This document shows positions 41,112-49,993 of a DNA stretch of 64,000 nucleotides, in pieces; within the stretch, counting starts at the first letter, position 1, and each line of letters opens with the position of its first letter. The position numbers and the translations under genes were made by a program. A model generated the notes under the pieces. It did no database searches and was not told the origin of the DNA. It saw nothing but the letters and a program-made list of their open reading frames with translations. Source of the stretch: SZUA-442 sp963753185 (GTDB taxonomy: Bacteria > Actinomycetota > Acidimicrobiia > Spongiisociales > UBA5794); the NCBI GenBank assembly GCA_963753185.1, contig CAVWBO010000007.1:1736001-1800000 (forward strand), written 5' to 3'.

Positions 41112-42418
41112 TGCCTGTTCCTCGTTCTGATCCTTATCGGCGTTCCCGTGAAATCGTATGTGTCGCGGAGGCGGTTCTCGATGAACCGAATGTAGTCGGG
41201 ACCGAGCTCCCCGCCGCGAACGAACAACACGAAGGTCGGTGGCTCCGTCTCCGCCTGCACGGCATACAGGATCTTGGGGCGCCGGCCCTTCCGCACCGGA
41301 GGTGGGTGCGCCTCCTGCAGCTCACGGATCAGCTTGTTGACCTCGGGGGCGGGTACGTGGAAGCGACGATGCTCGAGCACCGCACGGATGTACTTCGGCA
41401 GCCGATGGCTGCGCGCACCAGTCAGCGCGGACATGCGGATGACGGGAGCCCACGAAACGAACGCCAACCGGTCCGCCACCGAGTCCTCGGTGTTCAGCCG
41501 CTGTTCCTCATCGAGGTCGTCCCACTTGTTGAGAACGAGGATGAGGCCGGCGCCTGCCGACGCGATCTCCTCCGCGAGTCGCTGTTCCTGATGCGTTGCA
41601 CCCTGCTGGCCGTCGATGACGAAGAGGACCACGTCAGCCTGACGAACCACGCCATGGGCCCGCTGGACGGCGTAGAAGTCGGTGTCCTCACTGATCCTGG
41701 TGCGGCGCTTGATTCCCGCCGTGTCGATGACCTCGAACGCCTCCCCGTCGATGTCGACGACGAGGTTCACGGGGTCCCTCGTGGTGCCAGGGACTGGGGA
41801 GACGAGGACTCTCTCCTCGCCCGCCAGGCGATTGAGGAGGGTCGATTTCCCGACGTTCGGCCTGCCGACGATTGCGAGGCTGGCGACGGCGTCAGGCCCA
41901 GCCTCTCCCTCGACGTCCTCCGGGAGGGCAGCGATGAGCTCGTCGAGGAAGTCGCCCGTGTTGCGTCCGTGGAGGGCCGACACCGGTATCGGGTTTCCGA
42001 GGCCGAGGGTCCACAGGTGGGTCAGGTCACTCTCGACGGCGGGCGAATCGGCCTTGTTCGCGACGAACAGCCACGGCACACCGCTCTTCTGGAGCACCCT
42101 GGCGACACCGAGGTCGTCGTCGGTGACCTCGGTTGTGGCGTCCGAGACGAACACGACCAGATCTGCACCGGTCACGGCGATCTCCGCCTGCTCGCGGATG
42201 TTCGCAGTGAGCTCCTCGCCTGGACGGGCTTCCCATCCACCGGTGTCGATGACCTGGAAGTCGCGCCCTGCCCACTCCGCCTCGAACGTGCGCCGATCCC
42301 GCGTCACCCCCGCCTCTTCGTTGGTGACGGCTGCCCTGCTGCGGATGATGCGATTGACCAGGGTGGACTTGCCGACGTTCGGGCGTCCCAGGATGGCCAC
42401 AATGGGGAGTCTGCTCAT
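41108..42418 (-). CDS. der: Ribosome biogenesis GTPase Der (EngA)
   Basis: 436-residue tandem GTPase needed for 50S subunit assembly. G domain 1 has GRPNVGKSTLVNRI at 11-24, DTGGWE and NKAD; G domain 2 has GRPNVGKSTLLNRL near 185, DTAGIKRR and NKWD. A C-terminal KH-like domain follows, with IRELQEAHPPPVRKGRRPKILY. It starts the short der - carboxyltransferase - small membrane protein operon and is divergent from ispH. Confidence 0.95.
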   Translation of the reverse strand: MSRLPIVAILGRPNVGKSTLVNRIIRSRAAVTNEEAGVTRDRRTFEAEWAGRDFQVIDTGGWEARPGEELTANIREQAEIAVTGADLVVFVSDATTEVTDDDLGVARVLQKSGVPWLFVANKADSPAVESDLTHLWTLGLGNPIPVSALHGRNTGDFLDELIAALPEDVEGEAGPDAVASLAIVGRPNVGKSTLLNRLAGEERVLVSPVPGTTRDPVNLVVDIDGEAFEVIDTAGIKRRTRISEDTDFYAVQRAHGVVRQADVVLFVIDGQQGATHQEQRLAEEIASAGAGLILVLNKWDDLDEEQRLNTEDSVADRLAFVSWAPVIRMSALTGARSHRLPKYIRAVLEHRRFHVPAPEVNKLIRELQEAHPPPVRKGRRPKILYAVQAETEPPTFVLFVRGGELGPDYIRFIENRLRDTYDFTGTPIRIRTRNRH

Positions 42419-42514
42419 GAGCTCTTTCGGTACGTGCGGGCGGCGACGCCTCCGGAGAAGGGTCGTGGTGTCGGCAAGCCTACCGGTGGCGGCCTGTCAG
42501 AGGTGATCGCGACC

Positions 42515-42520
42515 TAACCT
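42515..42520 (+). promoter_or_regulatory. Putative -10 element, leaderless ispH mRNA
   Basis: TAACCT ends 7 bases before the ATG at 42528; no ribosome site precedes the start. Confidence 0.5.
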
Positions 42521-42527
42521 CACGGCC

Positions 42528-43580
42528 ATGGCGACAAAGGTGCTCCTGGCCGAACCCCGCGGGTTCTGTGCAGGCGTGGAGATGGCGATCAAGGCCCTCA
42601 CGTGGATGGTCAAGGTCTTCGAGCCACCCGTGTACTGCTACCACGAGATCGTCCACAATGCGGCAGTCGTGGGTGCATTCGAACGCGCAGGGGTGGTCTT
42701 CGTCGACGACATCGACGACGTCCCGCACGGTGCACCGGTCATGTTGTCGGCCCATGGGTCGGCACCCGACGTCGTCACGACGGCGTCAGAGCGAGCGGCG
42801 GTGATGGTCGACGCCGTATGCCCCCTCGTGACCAAGGTGCACCACGAGGTCCGGCGCATGGCATCCCAGGGCTACGACATCATCTACGTCGGTCACGAGG
42901 GCCACGACGAGGCGATCGGTGCGATCGCCGAGGCTCCGCACGCGGCCCAACTCGTCGACCCCCGGGTCGGCCTCGGGACATTCCGCGTCAGGGAAGGTGG
43001 GTCCAACGGGGTCGCACTGCTCGCCCAGACCACCCTGGGGCTCTACGAGTGGGAAGGCGTGCTCGCGGATGCGGAGGAGACCTACCCCGGTCTGTGGACC
43101 GCACGCAAGAGCGACCTGTGCTACGCGACCACGAACCGCCAGCTCGCGATCCAGGCGCTTGCGGAGAGGGCCGACGTCATCCTCGTCGTCGGCTCCGAGA
43201 ACAGCTCCAACACGCAGGCCCTCGTACGTGTGGGGAGGAATGCCGGTGTCCCTGCGTACCGGGTCGACGGACCTGACGGTGTCGACCCCGCCTGGATCGC
43301 TGGAGCAGAGGTCGTTGGCGTGACTGCCGGTGCCTCAGCGCCTGATCAGCGGGTTCGCGACGTGATCGCAGCCGTTGCACCGACAGATGGTGTCGAGATG
43401 GTCAGGGTCACGGAGGAGGACGAGTACTTCCCCCTGCCCCCTCAGCTCCGGCGGTTCATGACGGTGCTCCAGGCACTCGTCGAGGGCGGATACGCATGCT
43501 CGACCCCCGGCGTCGAGGGACCCATCGAGAACGATCGCGAATTCTCCGCAACCGAAGCGCTACGACTTCTCGGCGTCTGA
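42528..43580 (+). CDS. ispH: 4-hydroxy-3-methylbut-2-enyl diphosphate reductase
   Basis: 350-residue last enzyme of the MEP isoprenoid pathway, an iron-sulfur protein making IPP and DMAPP. The three cluster cysteines are in EPRGFCAGVEMA, VDAVCPLVTKVH and SDLCYATTNRQ. Substrate-binding HEIVHN and GSENSSNTQAL are intact. It is transcribed opposite to the surrounding housekeeping block and its 3' end overlaps cmk by 21 bases. Confidence 0.95.
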   Translation: MATKVLLAEPRGFCAGVEMAIKALTWMVKVFEPPVYCYHEIVHNAAVVGAFERAGVVFVDDIDDVPHGAPVMLSAHGSAPDVVTTASERAAVMVDAVCPLVTKVHHEVRRMASQGYDIIYVGHEGHDEAIGAIAEAPHAAQLVDPRVGLGTFRVREGGSNGVALLAQTTLGLYEWEGVLADAEETYPGLWTARKSDLCYATTNRQLAIQALAERADVILVVGSENSSNTQALVRVGRNAGVPAYRVDGPDGVDPAWIAGAEVVGVTAGASAPDQRVRDVIAAVAPTDGVEMVRVTEEDEYFPLPPQLRRFMTVLQALVEGGYACSTPGVEGPIENDREFSATEALRLLGV

Positions 43581-44252
43581 CCCATCGTCGTCGAGGGCCT
43601 GCACCACGCCAGGCTCCCCGACGAGGGAGACGATCATCGAAACGACCTCTTCGATCGTATGGTCGCTCGTGTCGATCCTGATGGCGTCGTCGGCCTGGCG
43701 CATGGGGGATGCCTCCCGAGTTGCATCCGCGGTGTCACGTGCGGCCAACGCTGCTGCGACCTCGTCGATCGCCGCACCGGCCGTCTCTGCATCGAGCGCT
43801 CGTCGATGGGCCCGCACCTCCGGTCGGGCGGTCAGGAAGACCTTGACCGCCGCGTTCGGGAACACGACCGTCCCGATGTCCCTGCCCTCGACGACCGCAT
43901 GTCCCCCGTTGTCATCGACCCAGGCACGTTGGATGTCAACGATGTGTTCGCGCACACCGGGGTGCGCGGAGACCTCACTCACGGCTCGCGTCACCTCGTC
44001 GCCGCGGATTGCGGCATCGACAGGGGCGCCATCAACCAGGATGGAGCCGTCCCGATAGTCGATTTCGTGGCGGGAGATCTCCTGGAGGAGCCCGCGCCCG
44101 TCGTGCAGGGCTATGCCGGCGCGCAGCGCGATGAGCGTCGCCGCCCGATAGGTCGCACCGGTGTCGAGATACGAGATCCCGAGTCGCCGCGCCACCGCCC
44201 TCGAGACCGTGCTCTTGCCAACGCCCCCCGGTCCGTCGATCGCTACGACCAC
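43560..44252 (-). CDS. cmk: Cytidylate kinase
   Basis: 230-residue (d)CMP kinase. P-loop GPGGVGKST at about 7-15, YLDTGATYRAATL for CMP binding, VVEGRDIGTVVFPNA, and RRALDAE/RDTADATREASPMRQADDAI in the lid region all match. An extra acidic C-terminal tail (ALDDDGSDAEKS) is present. It overlaps aroA by 10 bases. Confidence 0.94.
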   Translation of the reverse strand: MVVAIDGPGGVGKSTVSRAVARRLGISYLDTGATYRAATLIALRAGIALHDGRGLLQEISRHEIDYRDGSILVDGAPVDAAIRGDEVTRAVSEVSAHPGVREHIVDIQRAWVDDNGGHAVVEGRDIGTVVFPNAAVKVFLTARPEVRAHRRALDAETAGAAIDEVAAALAARDTADATREASPMRQADDAIRIDTSDHTIEEVVSMIVSLVGEPGVVQALDDDGSDAEKS

Positions 44253-45517
44253 AGGCGCTCCAATGCCTCGTAGAAGCCGGGCCAGGACACGGATGCGATC
44301 TGCGCGTTTCGCACGATGACCGGGGTGTCGATCCTCGTCGCGGCTACGGCAGCCGACATCGCGATCCGATGGTCGTTGTTCGTCTCCACGGTCCCGGCCT
44401 CGAGAAAGCCCGTTCCGATCACGTCGAAACCGTCCGGATGCTCGGTGATGCCCCCTCCGAGGGCGAGGATCATCCCAACGACCGATGAGATGCGGTCACT
44501 CTCCTTGGCGCGGAGCTCCCCCGCACCTCGCACGGATGTGATGCCGTCGCCGTACGCGGCGAGCACGGCGACGAGCGGTAGTTCGTCGAGAGCGGCAGCG
44601 ACGAGGTCACCCTCGATGGATATGCCATGGAGGTCACCAGCGGCGACCGTCACGTCGCCGACCGGATCGCCTCCGGTCGCGCCCGTCACGACCGCGTCGA
44701 CACGGGCGCCCATTCGTTCGAGGATCTCGAGGAAGCCGAGCCTGCCGGGGTTGAGTGAGACCGTCCGAGTCGTCACGGACGACGATGGATGGATCGCGGC
44801 GCACGCCCACAGATACGCCGCAGACGAAGGGTCCCCGGGTATCTCGTACCGCGCAGGAGGGATGGGTCCCGGCGAGACGGAGAACGCAGTCGCCGTCTCC
44901 CATTCACCGAGGCCGATGGCCGTGAGCCAACGTTCGGTGTGATCCCTGAACCCGCCAGGCGAGTCGATGGTCGAGGGCCCGTCAGCGGCCAGGGCGGCGA
45001 GTTCGAATGCGGTGCGAACCTGCGCCGATGCGATGGCGATCGTCACCGAGGCTCCGTGGACCGGGCCCGATTCGACGATGTGAAGCGGCGGGCGACCCTC
45101 GGGAGACACCTCGACCCTCGCTCCCAGGGCGTTGAGCGGGGGGACGAGCCGCCTCATGGGTCTCGCCATCAGCGAGGAGTCCCCGACGAGGGTGGCGGCG
45201 AGGCCAGACGTCGAGAGGACCCCGGCGAGCAGGCGCATGGTCGTACCGGAATTGCCGCAATCGATCGGATCGGCGGGTCCCGTCCAACCACGGACACCCG
45301 GCGAGCGAACCTTGTCACCTTCGATGTCGACGCCGAGTGACCGCAGCGCCGACGTAGTCGATCTGATGTCGTGACCGGTGCCGAGCCCGGTGATCAGGCT
45401 GTCTCCCTCGGCCATCGCCGCGAACACGAGGGCCCTGTGAGAGAGTGACTTGTCACCGGGAAGGTCGACGGTCGCGTTGAACGAGCCACCGTGACCCATC
45501 AGGGAGAGGTCAATCAT
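44243..45517 (-). CDS. aroA: 3-phosphoshikimate 1-carboxyvinyltransferase (EPSP synthase)
   Basis: 424-residue EPSP synthase of the shikimate pathway. Signatures: LPGDKSLSHRALVFAAMAEG near 15-34, DCGNSGTTMRLLAG, GRPPLHI, and the C-terminal LRAKESDRISS and TNNDHRIAMS. ATG at 45517 overlaps the rluB end by 8 bases; an upstream ATG at 45565 would add sequence lying inside rluB and not of the family. The aroA-cmk pairing is common in bacteria. Confidence 0.94.
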   Translation of the reverse strand: MIDLSLMGHGGSFNATVDLPGDKSLSHRALVFAAMAEGDSLITGLGTGHDIRSTTSALRSLGVDIEGDKVRSPGVRGWTGPADPIDCGNSGTTMRLLAGVLSTSGLAATLVGDSSLMARPMRRLVPPLNALGARVEVSPEGRPPLHIVESGPVHGASVTIAIASAQVRTAFELAALAADGPSTIDSPGGFRDHTERWLTAIGLGEWETATAFSVSPGPIPPARYEIPGDPSSAAYLWACAAIHPSSSVTTRTVSLNPGRLGFLEILERMGARVDAVVTGATGGDPVGDVTVAAGDLHGISIEGDLVAAALDELPLVAVLAAYGDGITSVRGAGELRAKESDRISSVVGMILALGGGITEHPDGFDVIGTGFLEAGTVETNNDHRIAMSAAVAATRIDTPVIVRNAQIASVSWPGFYEALERLWS

Positions 45518-46229
45518 GGATATCCGCGTCCTTGGCGTAACGGTAGAGGGACCGGATCTCTGCATCGGTCAGCCTTCGGTGGTCTCCCGGTGCGATCGAC
45601 CGATCGGCGATGGGGCCGATCGCGGTGCGGACGAGCCTTTCGATCGGCAGGCCGATGACATCGAACATCCTGCGGATCTCCCGCTTCCTTCCCTCGGTGA
45701 GCACGAGCTCCACGATCGTACGATCGGCCGAGGACGTAACGACGCGAGCCGACACGGCGCGAGCCGGACCGTCATCGAGCTCTACTCCCGAAACCAAGGG
45801 GGCGAGGGACGACTCGGAGACCCGCCGCGGCACGAGGACCTGATAGGTCTTCGGCACCTGGTACCGGGGGTGCGTGACGACGAGGGCGAGATCGCCGTCG
45901 TTCGTCATGAGCATGAGCCCCTCCGAGTGCAGATCGAGCCTTCCAACCGGCCTGGTCACAGGGTCGGCGGGAACGAGCGACCTGACCGTGGGACGTCCCT
46001 GCGGGTCATCCATCGTGGTCACGATGCCAGCTGGCTTGTATATGAGCCATGTCGTCAGGTCCGGTGAGAGTGGCAGCCTCACACCGTCGATGCGAACGTC
46101 GGCGGTCATGGCGTCGATCCGGTCCCCCATCGAGGCGGGCGCTCCGTCGACCGTGACCCTGCCCTGGGCGATGAGGACGTCGGCCTTGCGGCGCGAGGCG
46201 AAGCCGGTGCGTGCGATCAGCTTGTTCAG
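45510..46229 (-). CDS. rluB: 23S rRNA pseudouridine synthase RluB-type, rare start codon
   Basis: Read from CTG at 46229 the protein has 239 residues: an S4 RNA-binding domain (NKLIARTGFASRRKADVLIAQ at the start) and a pseudouridine synthase domain with catalytic aspartate in GRLDLHSEGLMLMTNDG and the end motif EGRKREIRRMF. No ATG, GTG or TTG is in frame upstream of 46130, which would cut off the S4 domain. CTG at 46229 overlaps the scpB stop as CTGA. An ATC a few codons earlier, just after GGAGAC, would restore the conserved ERLNK and cannot be excluded. Confidence 0.85.
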   Translation of the reverse strand: MNKLIARTGFASRRKADVLIAQGRVTVDGAPASMGDRIDAMTADVRIDGVRLPLSPDLTTWLIYKPAGIVTTMDDPQGRPTVRSLVPADPVTRPVGRLDLHSEGLMLMTNDGDLALVVTHPRYQVPKTYQVLVPRRVSESSLAPLVSGVELDDGPARAVSARVVTSSADRTIVELVLTEGRKREIRRMFDVIGLPIERLVRTAIGPIADRSIAPGDHRRLTDAEIRSLYRYAKDADIHD

Positions 46230-46795
46230 TCGTTCGATGATGTCTCCGGGCGAAACGGGATTTCCAGAGTCTCCATGATCTGCGCGGGTGGAACGTGGTC
46301 GGCGAGCGGGGGCAGATCAGCCAGCGACGCGATTCCCATCTTCTCGAGGAACAAGGAGGTAGTCCCGTACAGGACCGCCTGGCCGACGCCGGGTGACCGA
46401 CCGACCTCTGTCACCAGATCTCGTCGCTCGAGCGTCCTGATGGCATGCTCCGAGTCGACGCCTCGGATCTCGGTGACCTGACCACGCGAGACGGGTTGTC
46501 GATAGGCGACGACGGCGAGCGTCTCCACGGCGGCCTTGGAGAGCTTGCGTGAACGATCGGTCGATGCGTAGCGCTCGAGGTACGGATGGAGATCCGGGTC
46601 GGTCGCGAGCCTCCATCCTCCAGCCACGTTGTGGAGGTGTATTCCGTGGTCGGTGCTCCAGTGGGTTGCGATCTCATCGATGGCGCCCACGACCTCGGCA
46701 AGGGGGCGTTCCGTGATCTCAGCGAGTTCCTCCGCCGATATCGGGGATTCGCACACGAACAGAACCGCCTCGATGGTTCGCCGGAGGTCGCTCAT
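46226..46795 (-). CDS. scpB: Segregation and condensation protein B
   Basis: 189-residue winged-helix subunit of the SMC condensin complex. RRTIEAVLFVCESPISAEELAEI opens the first wing, LSKAAVETLAVVAYRQPVSRGQVTEIRGVDSE is the family core near 86-117, and YGTTSLFLEKMGIASLADLPPL follows. Coupled by ATGA to scpA and by CTGA to rluB. Confidence 0.94.
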   Translation of the reverse strand: MSDLRRTIEAVLFVCESPISAEELAEITERPLAEVVGAIDEIATHWSTDHGIHLHNVAGGWRLATDPDLHPYLERYASTDRSRKLSKAAVETLAVVAYRQPVSRGQVTEIRGVDSEHAIRTLERRDLVTEVGRSPGVGQAVLYGTTSLFLEKMGIASLADLPPLADHVPPAQIMETLEIPFRPETSSND

Positions 46796-47565
46796 GACGC
46801 GTCTCCTGCGACGAGCTCGGCGAACCGCTGGTCGGCGGCATCGGCGTCGTAGCGGATCTCGATGGCGTGCTCAGGCGTCGGCTGGGAGACCCGGAGTATG
46901 CCCCAACGGGCGAGCTCCAGCAGGGCGAGGAAGTAGGCGACCACCTCCACGTCACGTGAACAGTGCTCGACGACGTCGTCGAAGTTCGCGGTTGCCACAG
47001 ATGCCATGCGCCCCTGGAGGTCGACGATCGCGTCGTGGACGGACGGGAGGTCGAGGTCGAGGTGATCGAGGTCGGGCTCGTACGCCTGGGCCGAGAGCGC
47101 TCGCACTGCGATGTCGGCAAGCGTCACAGCGTCGACGGGGATGACGACCTCCGGCAGGCGGGGAACGATCTCATCGGGCAACCCTGCGGTGCGCACGACG
47201 CGTCGATCGATCACCTCCATCCGATGGGAAAGGACCGCTGCGACGTCCTTGAACGTCAGGCATGCGAGGAGGCGGGAAAGGAGGAGGTCACGCTCCTCGG
47301 CGAGGGCGAGCTCGTCGTCGAGGTCGATCGGCTCGTCGTCGGGAAGGAGGTGGCGCGCTTTGATCTGGATGAGCGTCGATGCGATGAGGAGGAATTCGCT
47401 GGTGACCTCCAGGTCGAGCTCTGCCATCTCCTCGAGGAATGCCATGTACTCACCGACGATGTCCACGAGGCTGAGCTCTGTGATGACGAGCTGGTGGGAC
47501 GTGATGAGCTGGAGCAGGAGGTCCAGGGGGCCTTCGAACACACGGGTGCGGACAGCAAACGTCAT
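46792..47565 (-). CDS. scpA: Segregation and condensation protein A
   Basis: 257-residue kleisin partner of SMC. The N-terminal VRTRVFEGPLDLLLQLITSHQL and ASTLIQIKARHLLPDDE near 66-82 are signatures, and the C-terminal winged helix FLALLELARWGILRVSQ is present. ATG at 47565 lies 9 bases after TAGCAT; GTG at 47574 is the alternative. No ParA gene precedes it, unlike the mycobacterial arrangement. Confidence 0.93.
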   Translation of the reverse strand: MTFAVRTRVFEGPLDLLLQLITSHQLVITELSLVDIVGEYMAFLEEMAELDLEVTSEFLLIASTLIQIKARHLLPDDEPIDLDDELALAEERDLLLSRLLACLTFKDVAAVLSHRMEVIDRRVVRTAGLPDEIVPRLPEVVIPVDAVTLADIAVRALSAQAYEPDLDHLDLDLPSVHDAIVDLQGRMASVATANFDDVVEHCSRDVEVVAYFLALLELARWGILRVSQPTPEHAIEIRYDADAADQRFAELVAGDAS

Positions 47566-47574
47566 GGGATGCAC

Positions 47575-47580
47575 ATGCTA
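47575..47580 (-). promoter_or_regulatory. Putative -10 element before scpA
   Basis: Minus-strand TAGCAT ends 9 bases before the ATG at 47565, predicting a leader of only a few bases; the same hexamer and spacing occur before helY. Confidence 0.35.
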
Positions 47581-47609
47581 TTGGGTGGGTGGCGACTTTC
47601 CCCGGTTTG

Positions 47610-48086
47610 TCACGCATCATCGGCCGATGCGAGGGCCTCCCATGCGACGGGGTCGATTCCCGATGGCGCGCGCCCGGGATGGCCACTCGTGAATGCCACG
47701 GTGAACTCGGTCGCACCGGCTCGCTCGAGCATCTCCGAGCCGATCGCGCCGTGCTCGAGATACGTCCTCCACCTGCCCTTGACGGCGAAGGGTGTCAACG
47801 ACCACAGCGTCGCCGCCGAACGGCCGAAGGGACCGAGATGCGCAACGGACTTGCCGACGTCGTGGGTGAGAGCCGCCTCGAGCACCTCTGGGGTCCGATG
47901 TGTCGTTCGGGCCGCGACATCGAACGCGTGGCGTTGGTCCTGATGGGGCTGTCCGGTGAAGAGGCGGTGGAGCTCGGGGCTCAGGATGGTCGCGACGAGA
48001 GCCTGCTCGGACGGAGTCAACGGCCGTGCACGAAGGTACCCGAAGAACCGTCGTACGAGGTGGGCCGCGTAGCCGGGCCGTGCCAC
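47610..48086 (-). CDS. HD domain protein
   Basis: 158-residue metal-dependent phosphohydrolase-fold protein. Ordered HD motifs: QDQRHAFDVA (first His), ALTHDVGKS (His-Asp) near 73-81, YLEHGAIGSEML and FTSGHPG (later His). Substrate unknown; small HD proteins in this position are common in actinobacteria but uncharacterised. It ends 45 bases before scpA and starts 4 bases after the DksA-like stop. Confidence 0.82.
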   Translation of the reverse strand: MARPGYAAHLVRRFFGYLRARPLTPSEQALVATILSPELHRLFTGQPHQDQRHAFDVAARTTHRTPEVLEAALTHDVGKSVAHLGPFGRSAATLWSLTPFAVKGRWRTYLEHGAIGSEMLERAGATEFTVAFTSGHPGRAPSGIDPVAWEALASADDA

Positions 48087-48090
48087 GACG

Positions 48091-48438
48091 TCAGCTGGCG
48101 GATTTGCAGTCGACGCAGAGGACGGACATGGGGCGGAACTCGAGGCGATCGGCTCCGATGTCCTTGCCGCAGCGGTCGCAGATGCCGTAGGTGCCCTTCG
48201 CGATCTTCGCCAGGGCGGCGTTCACATCGTCGAGTTGGTTCTTGAGGTTGTCGATGATGCCCATCGTCTCGGTGCGCTCTGCTGTTGCCGCTCCGGCATC
48301 GGCGAAGGCATCACCGAAGTCCATTGCCCCCGTGAGATCCCCGGATTCGTCCGCTCCGAGCTCGGACAACTGATGGACGAGGCGCGCCCGCTCGGACTGC
48401 AGGGTCTCCTCGGCATGTGCGTGATCGACGGTGGTCAT
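48091..48438 (-). CDS. TraR/DksA-type C4 zinc-finger protein
   Basis: 115-residue protein with an N-terminal coiled coil (about 5-85) and a C-terminal zinc finger CDRCGKDIGADRLEF ending VLCVDC, giving C-x2-C-x17-C-x2-C. This is the DksA/TraR layout, in which the coil enters the RNA polymerase secondary channel; actinobacterial relatives such as CarD-independent TraR-like proteins are less studied. ATG follows GGAGGAAA. TATCGT at 48491-48496 (minus strand) could be its -10. Confidence 0.88.
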   Translation of the reverse strand: MTTVDHAHAEETLQSERARLVHQLSELGADESGDLTGAMDFGDAFADAGAATAERTETMGIIDNLKNQLDDVNAALAKIAKGTYGICDRCGKDIGADRLEFRPMSVLCVDCKSAS

Positions 48439-48522
48439 GGGTTTCCTCCAGGCGCGGGGACGGCAGATCTGGCCGATGCCTGTGCACGGAACGATAGCGC
48501 CGGACGACGACTTTCCTCGCGA

Positions 48523-49455
48523 TCATCCTCGTGGATGGCTGGTGATCACGATCTCCCTGAGATGCTCGGGGCTGACCTTCGTGTACACCTGCGTCGTCGT
48601 GAGGCTTGCGTGGCCGAGGAGCTCCTGGACGGTCCTCAGGTCGGCCCCGCCCTCGACCATGTGCGTCGCGGCTGAGTGCCTGAGCACGTGAGGGGACAGT
48701 CGTCCGGAGCTGATGCCAGCTTCGAGGCCGTGGTGCTTCACCAGCCTCCAAACGGCTTGGCGCGACAGCCGGTTTCCCCGCGTCGACAGGAAGAGTGCAC
48801 CCGGATCTGCGCCCGGTCGACGGTACGCCGTGCGGTCGGCGAGCCACTGCTGGAGTGCACGATGTGCGAAGGAGCCGATCGGGACGATCCTCTGTCGCGC
48901 TCCCTTACCTGTCACGATCGCCGTGCGTGTCTCCGCATCGACGTCGTGGAGATCGAGGTCAACGAGTTCGCTCACCCGACAACCGGTCGCATACATGAAC
49001 TCGATGATCGCCGTGTCGCGCCTGCCCTGCGGAGTGTCCGTTCCCGGCGAGGCGATGATCGCCTCGACCTCACCCACGGTCAGGGCCTTCGGAAGGCTCG
49101 ATGGCCGGCGCGGACTCGCGATCGCAGCCGTCGGATCGACCGATGCAAGGCCCTCGACCACGAGGAATCGGTGATACGCCCGTATCGAGGCGAACTTCCG
49201 TGCAATCGACGTGGCTGCGAGCTGGCGGTTCCGCAACGAATCGAGGTGTGCACGCACGGTGGCCTCGCTCACACCGCCCTGCTCGTCGATCGTCGCCCTG
49301 TACTGCTCGAGGTCCCTCCGATATGCGGCAACGGTGTTCCTGGAGAGTCCCCGCTCTGCGCGCGCCGAGACGAGGAACTCGGTGCCATGGGCGGGGAGCT
49401 CTCGGCCTTCGTGCCGAGGAGGCGGAGCGAAATCCGCTCGTTCAGGCCGATCCAC
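48523..49455 (-). CDS. xerD: Tyrosine recombinase XerD
   Basis: 310-residue tyrosine recombinase that resolves chromosome dimers at dif with XerC. The N-terminal SAM-like domain is at about 25-110. Catalytic residues: Arg in YATGCRVSELVDLDL, His-x-x-Arg in HVLRHSAATHMVEGGADL, His in LLGHASLTTTQVY, nucleophile Tyr in QVYTKVSPEHL. The GTG start overlaps the NUDIX gene by 14 bases. Position between pyrG-NUDIX and scpAB matches the actinobacterial core order, so it is not a phage integrase. Confidence 0.92.
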   Translation of the reverse strand: MDRPERADFAPPPRHEGRELPAHGTEFLVSARAERGLSRNTVAAYRRDLEQYRATIDEQGGVSEATVRAHLDSLRNRQLAATSIARKFASIRAYHRFLVVEGLASVDPTAAIASPRRPSSLPKALTVGEVEAIIASPGTDTPQGRRDTAIIEFMYATGCRVSELVDLDLHDVDAETRTAIVTGKGARQRIVPIGSFAHRALQQWLADRTAYRRPGADPGALFLSTRGNRLSRQAVWRLVKHHGLEAGISSGRLSPHVLRHSAATHMVEGGADLRTVQELLGHASLTTTQVYTKVSPEHLREIVITSHPRG

Positions 49456-49993
49456 GGTCCGCTGCCGCCAGGAGGATCCCCACGGCCGTCTTCGCGTCGC
49501 AGATGGTTCCTTCCCTTACATGACGCACGGCCTCCGTGAGCGGCATCCTCACGATTCGCGCGAAGTGCTCCTCGTGGCCCATTGGCGACGGATCCCCGTC
49601 CGTGAGGTCGTCGGCGAGGTAGATGGCGATGCGCTCGTCCGTGAACCCGATCGTCGTCCAGATCTCCGTGAGCCAGGTCAACGAGCCTGCTCGCAGGCCT
49701 GTCTCCTCCGCGAGTTCACGGAGTGCCGATTCTTCCTTCGTATGCGCGGGATCATCGAGTTTTCCTGCGGGAATCTCGAGCACGGTGCCGTCTGCTGCCG
49801 CTCGATACTGCTCGATGAGGACGACGTCCTCGCCGATACACGGCACGACGGCAACGGCACCGGGATGCGTGATCACGATTCGTTCGACCGTCTCGCCCGA
49901 GGGCGTGAGGATGTCGCGGATCTGCAGCTCCAGGAAGGCGATATCGAACACCGTGCGCGATCCAACCGTGCGAAACTCCAAATCCTCGCTCAC
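49442..49993 (-). CDS. NUDIX hydrolase (ADP-ribose pyrophosphatase-like)
   Basis: 183-residue pyrophosphatase with a complete Nudix box near residues 78-100: G-x5-E-x7-R-E-L-x-E-E-x-G-L in GKLDDPAHTKEESALRELAEETGL. Preceding VLIEQYRAAADGTVLEIPAG matches ADP-ribose pyrophosphatases. GTG start overlaps the pyrG stop as GTGA. Its place after pyrG is conserved in actinobacteria. Confidence 0.92.
   Translation of the reverse strand: MSEDLEFRTVGSRTVFDIAFLELQIRDILTPSGETVERIVITHPGAVAVVPCIGEDVVLIEQYRAAADGTVLEIPAGKLDDPAHTKEESALRELAEETGLRAGSLTWLTEIWTTIGFTDERIAIYLADDLTDGDPSPMGHEEHFARIVRMPLTEAVRHVREGTICDAKTAVGILLAAADRGSA

Noticed and set aside
48523..49455. Possible phage or island integrase
   Set aside because: The recombinase matches XerD and sits in the conserved pyrG-NUDIX-xerD-scpA order; no att site, phage or cargo genes are next to it.
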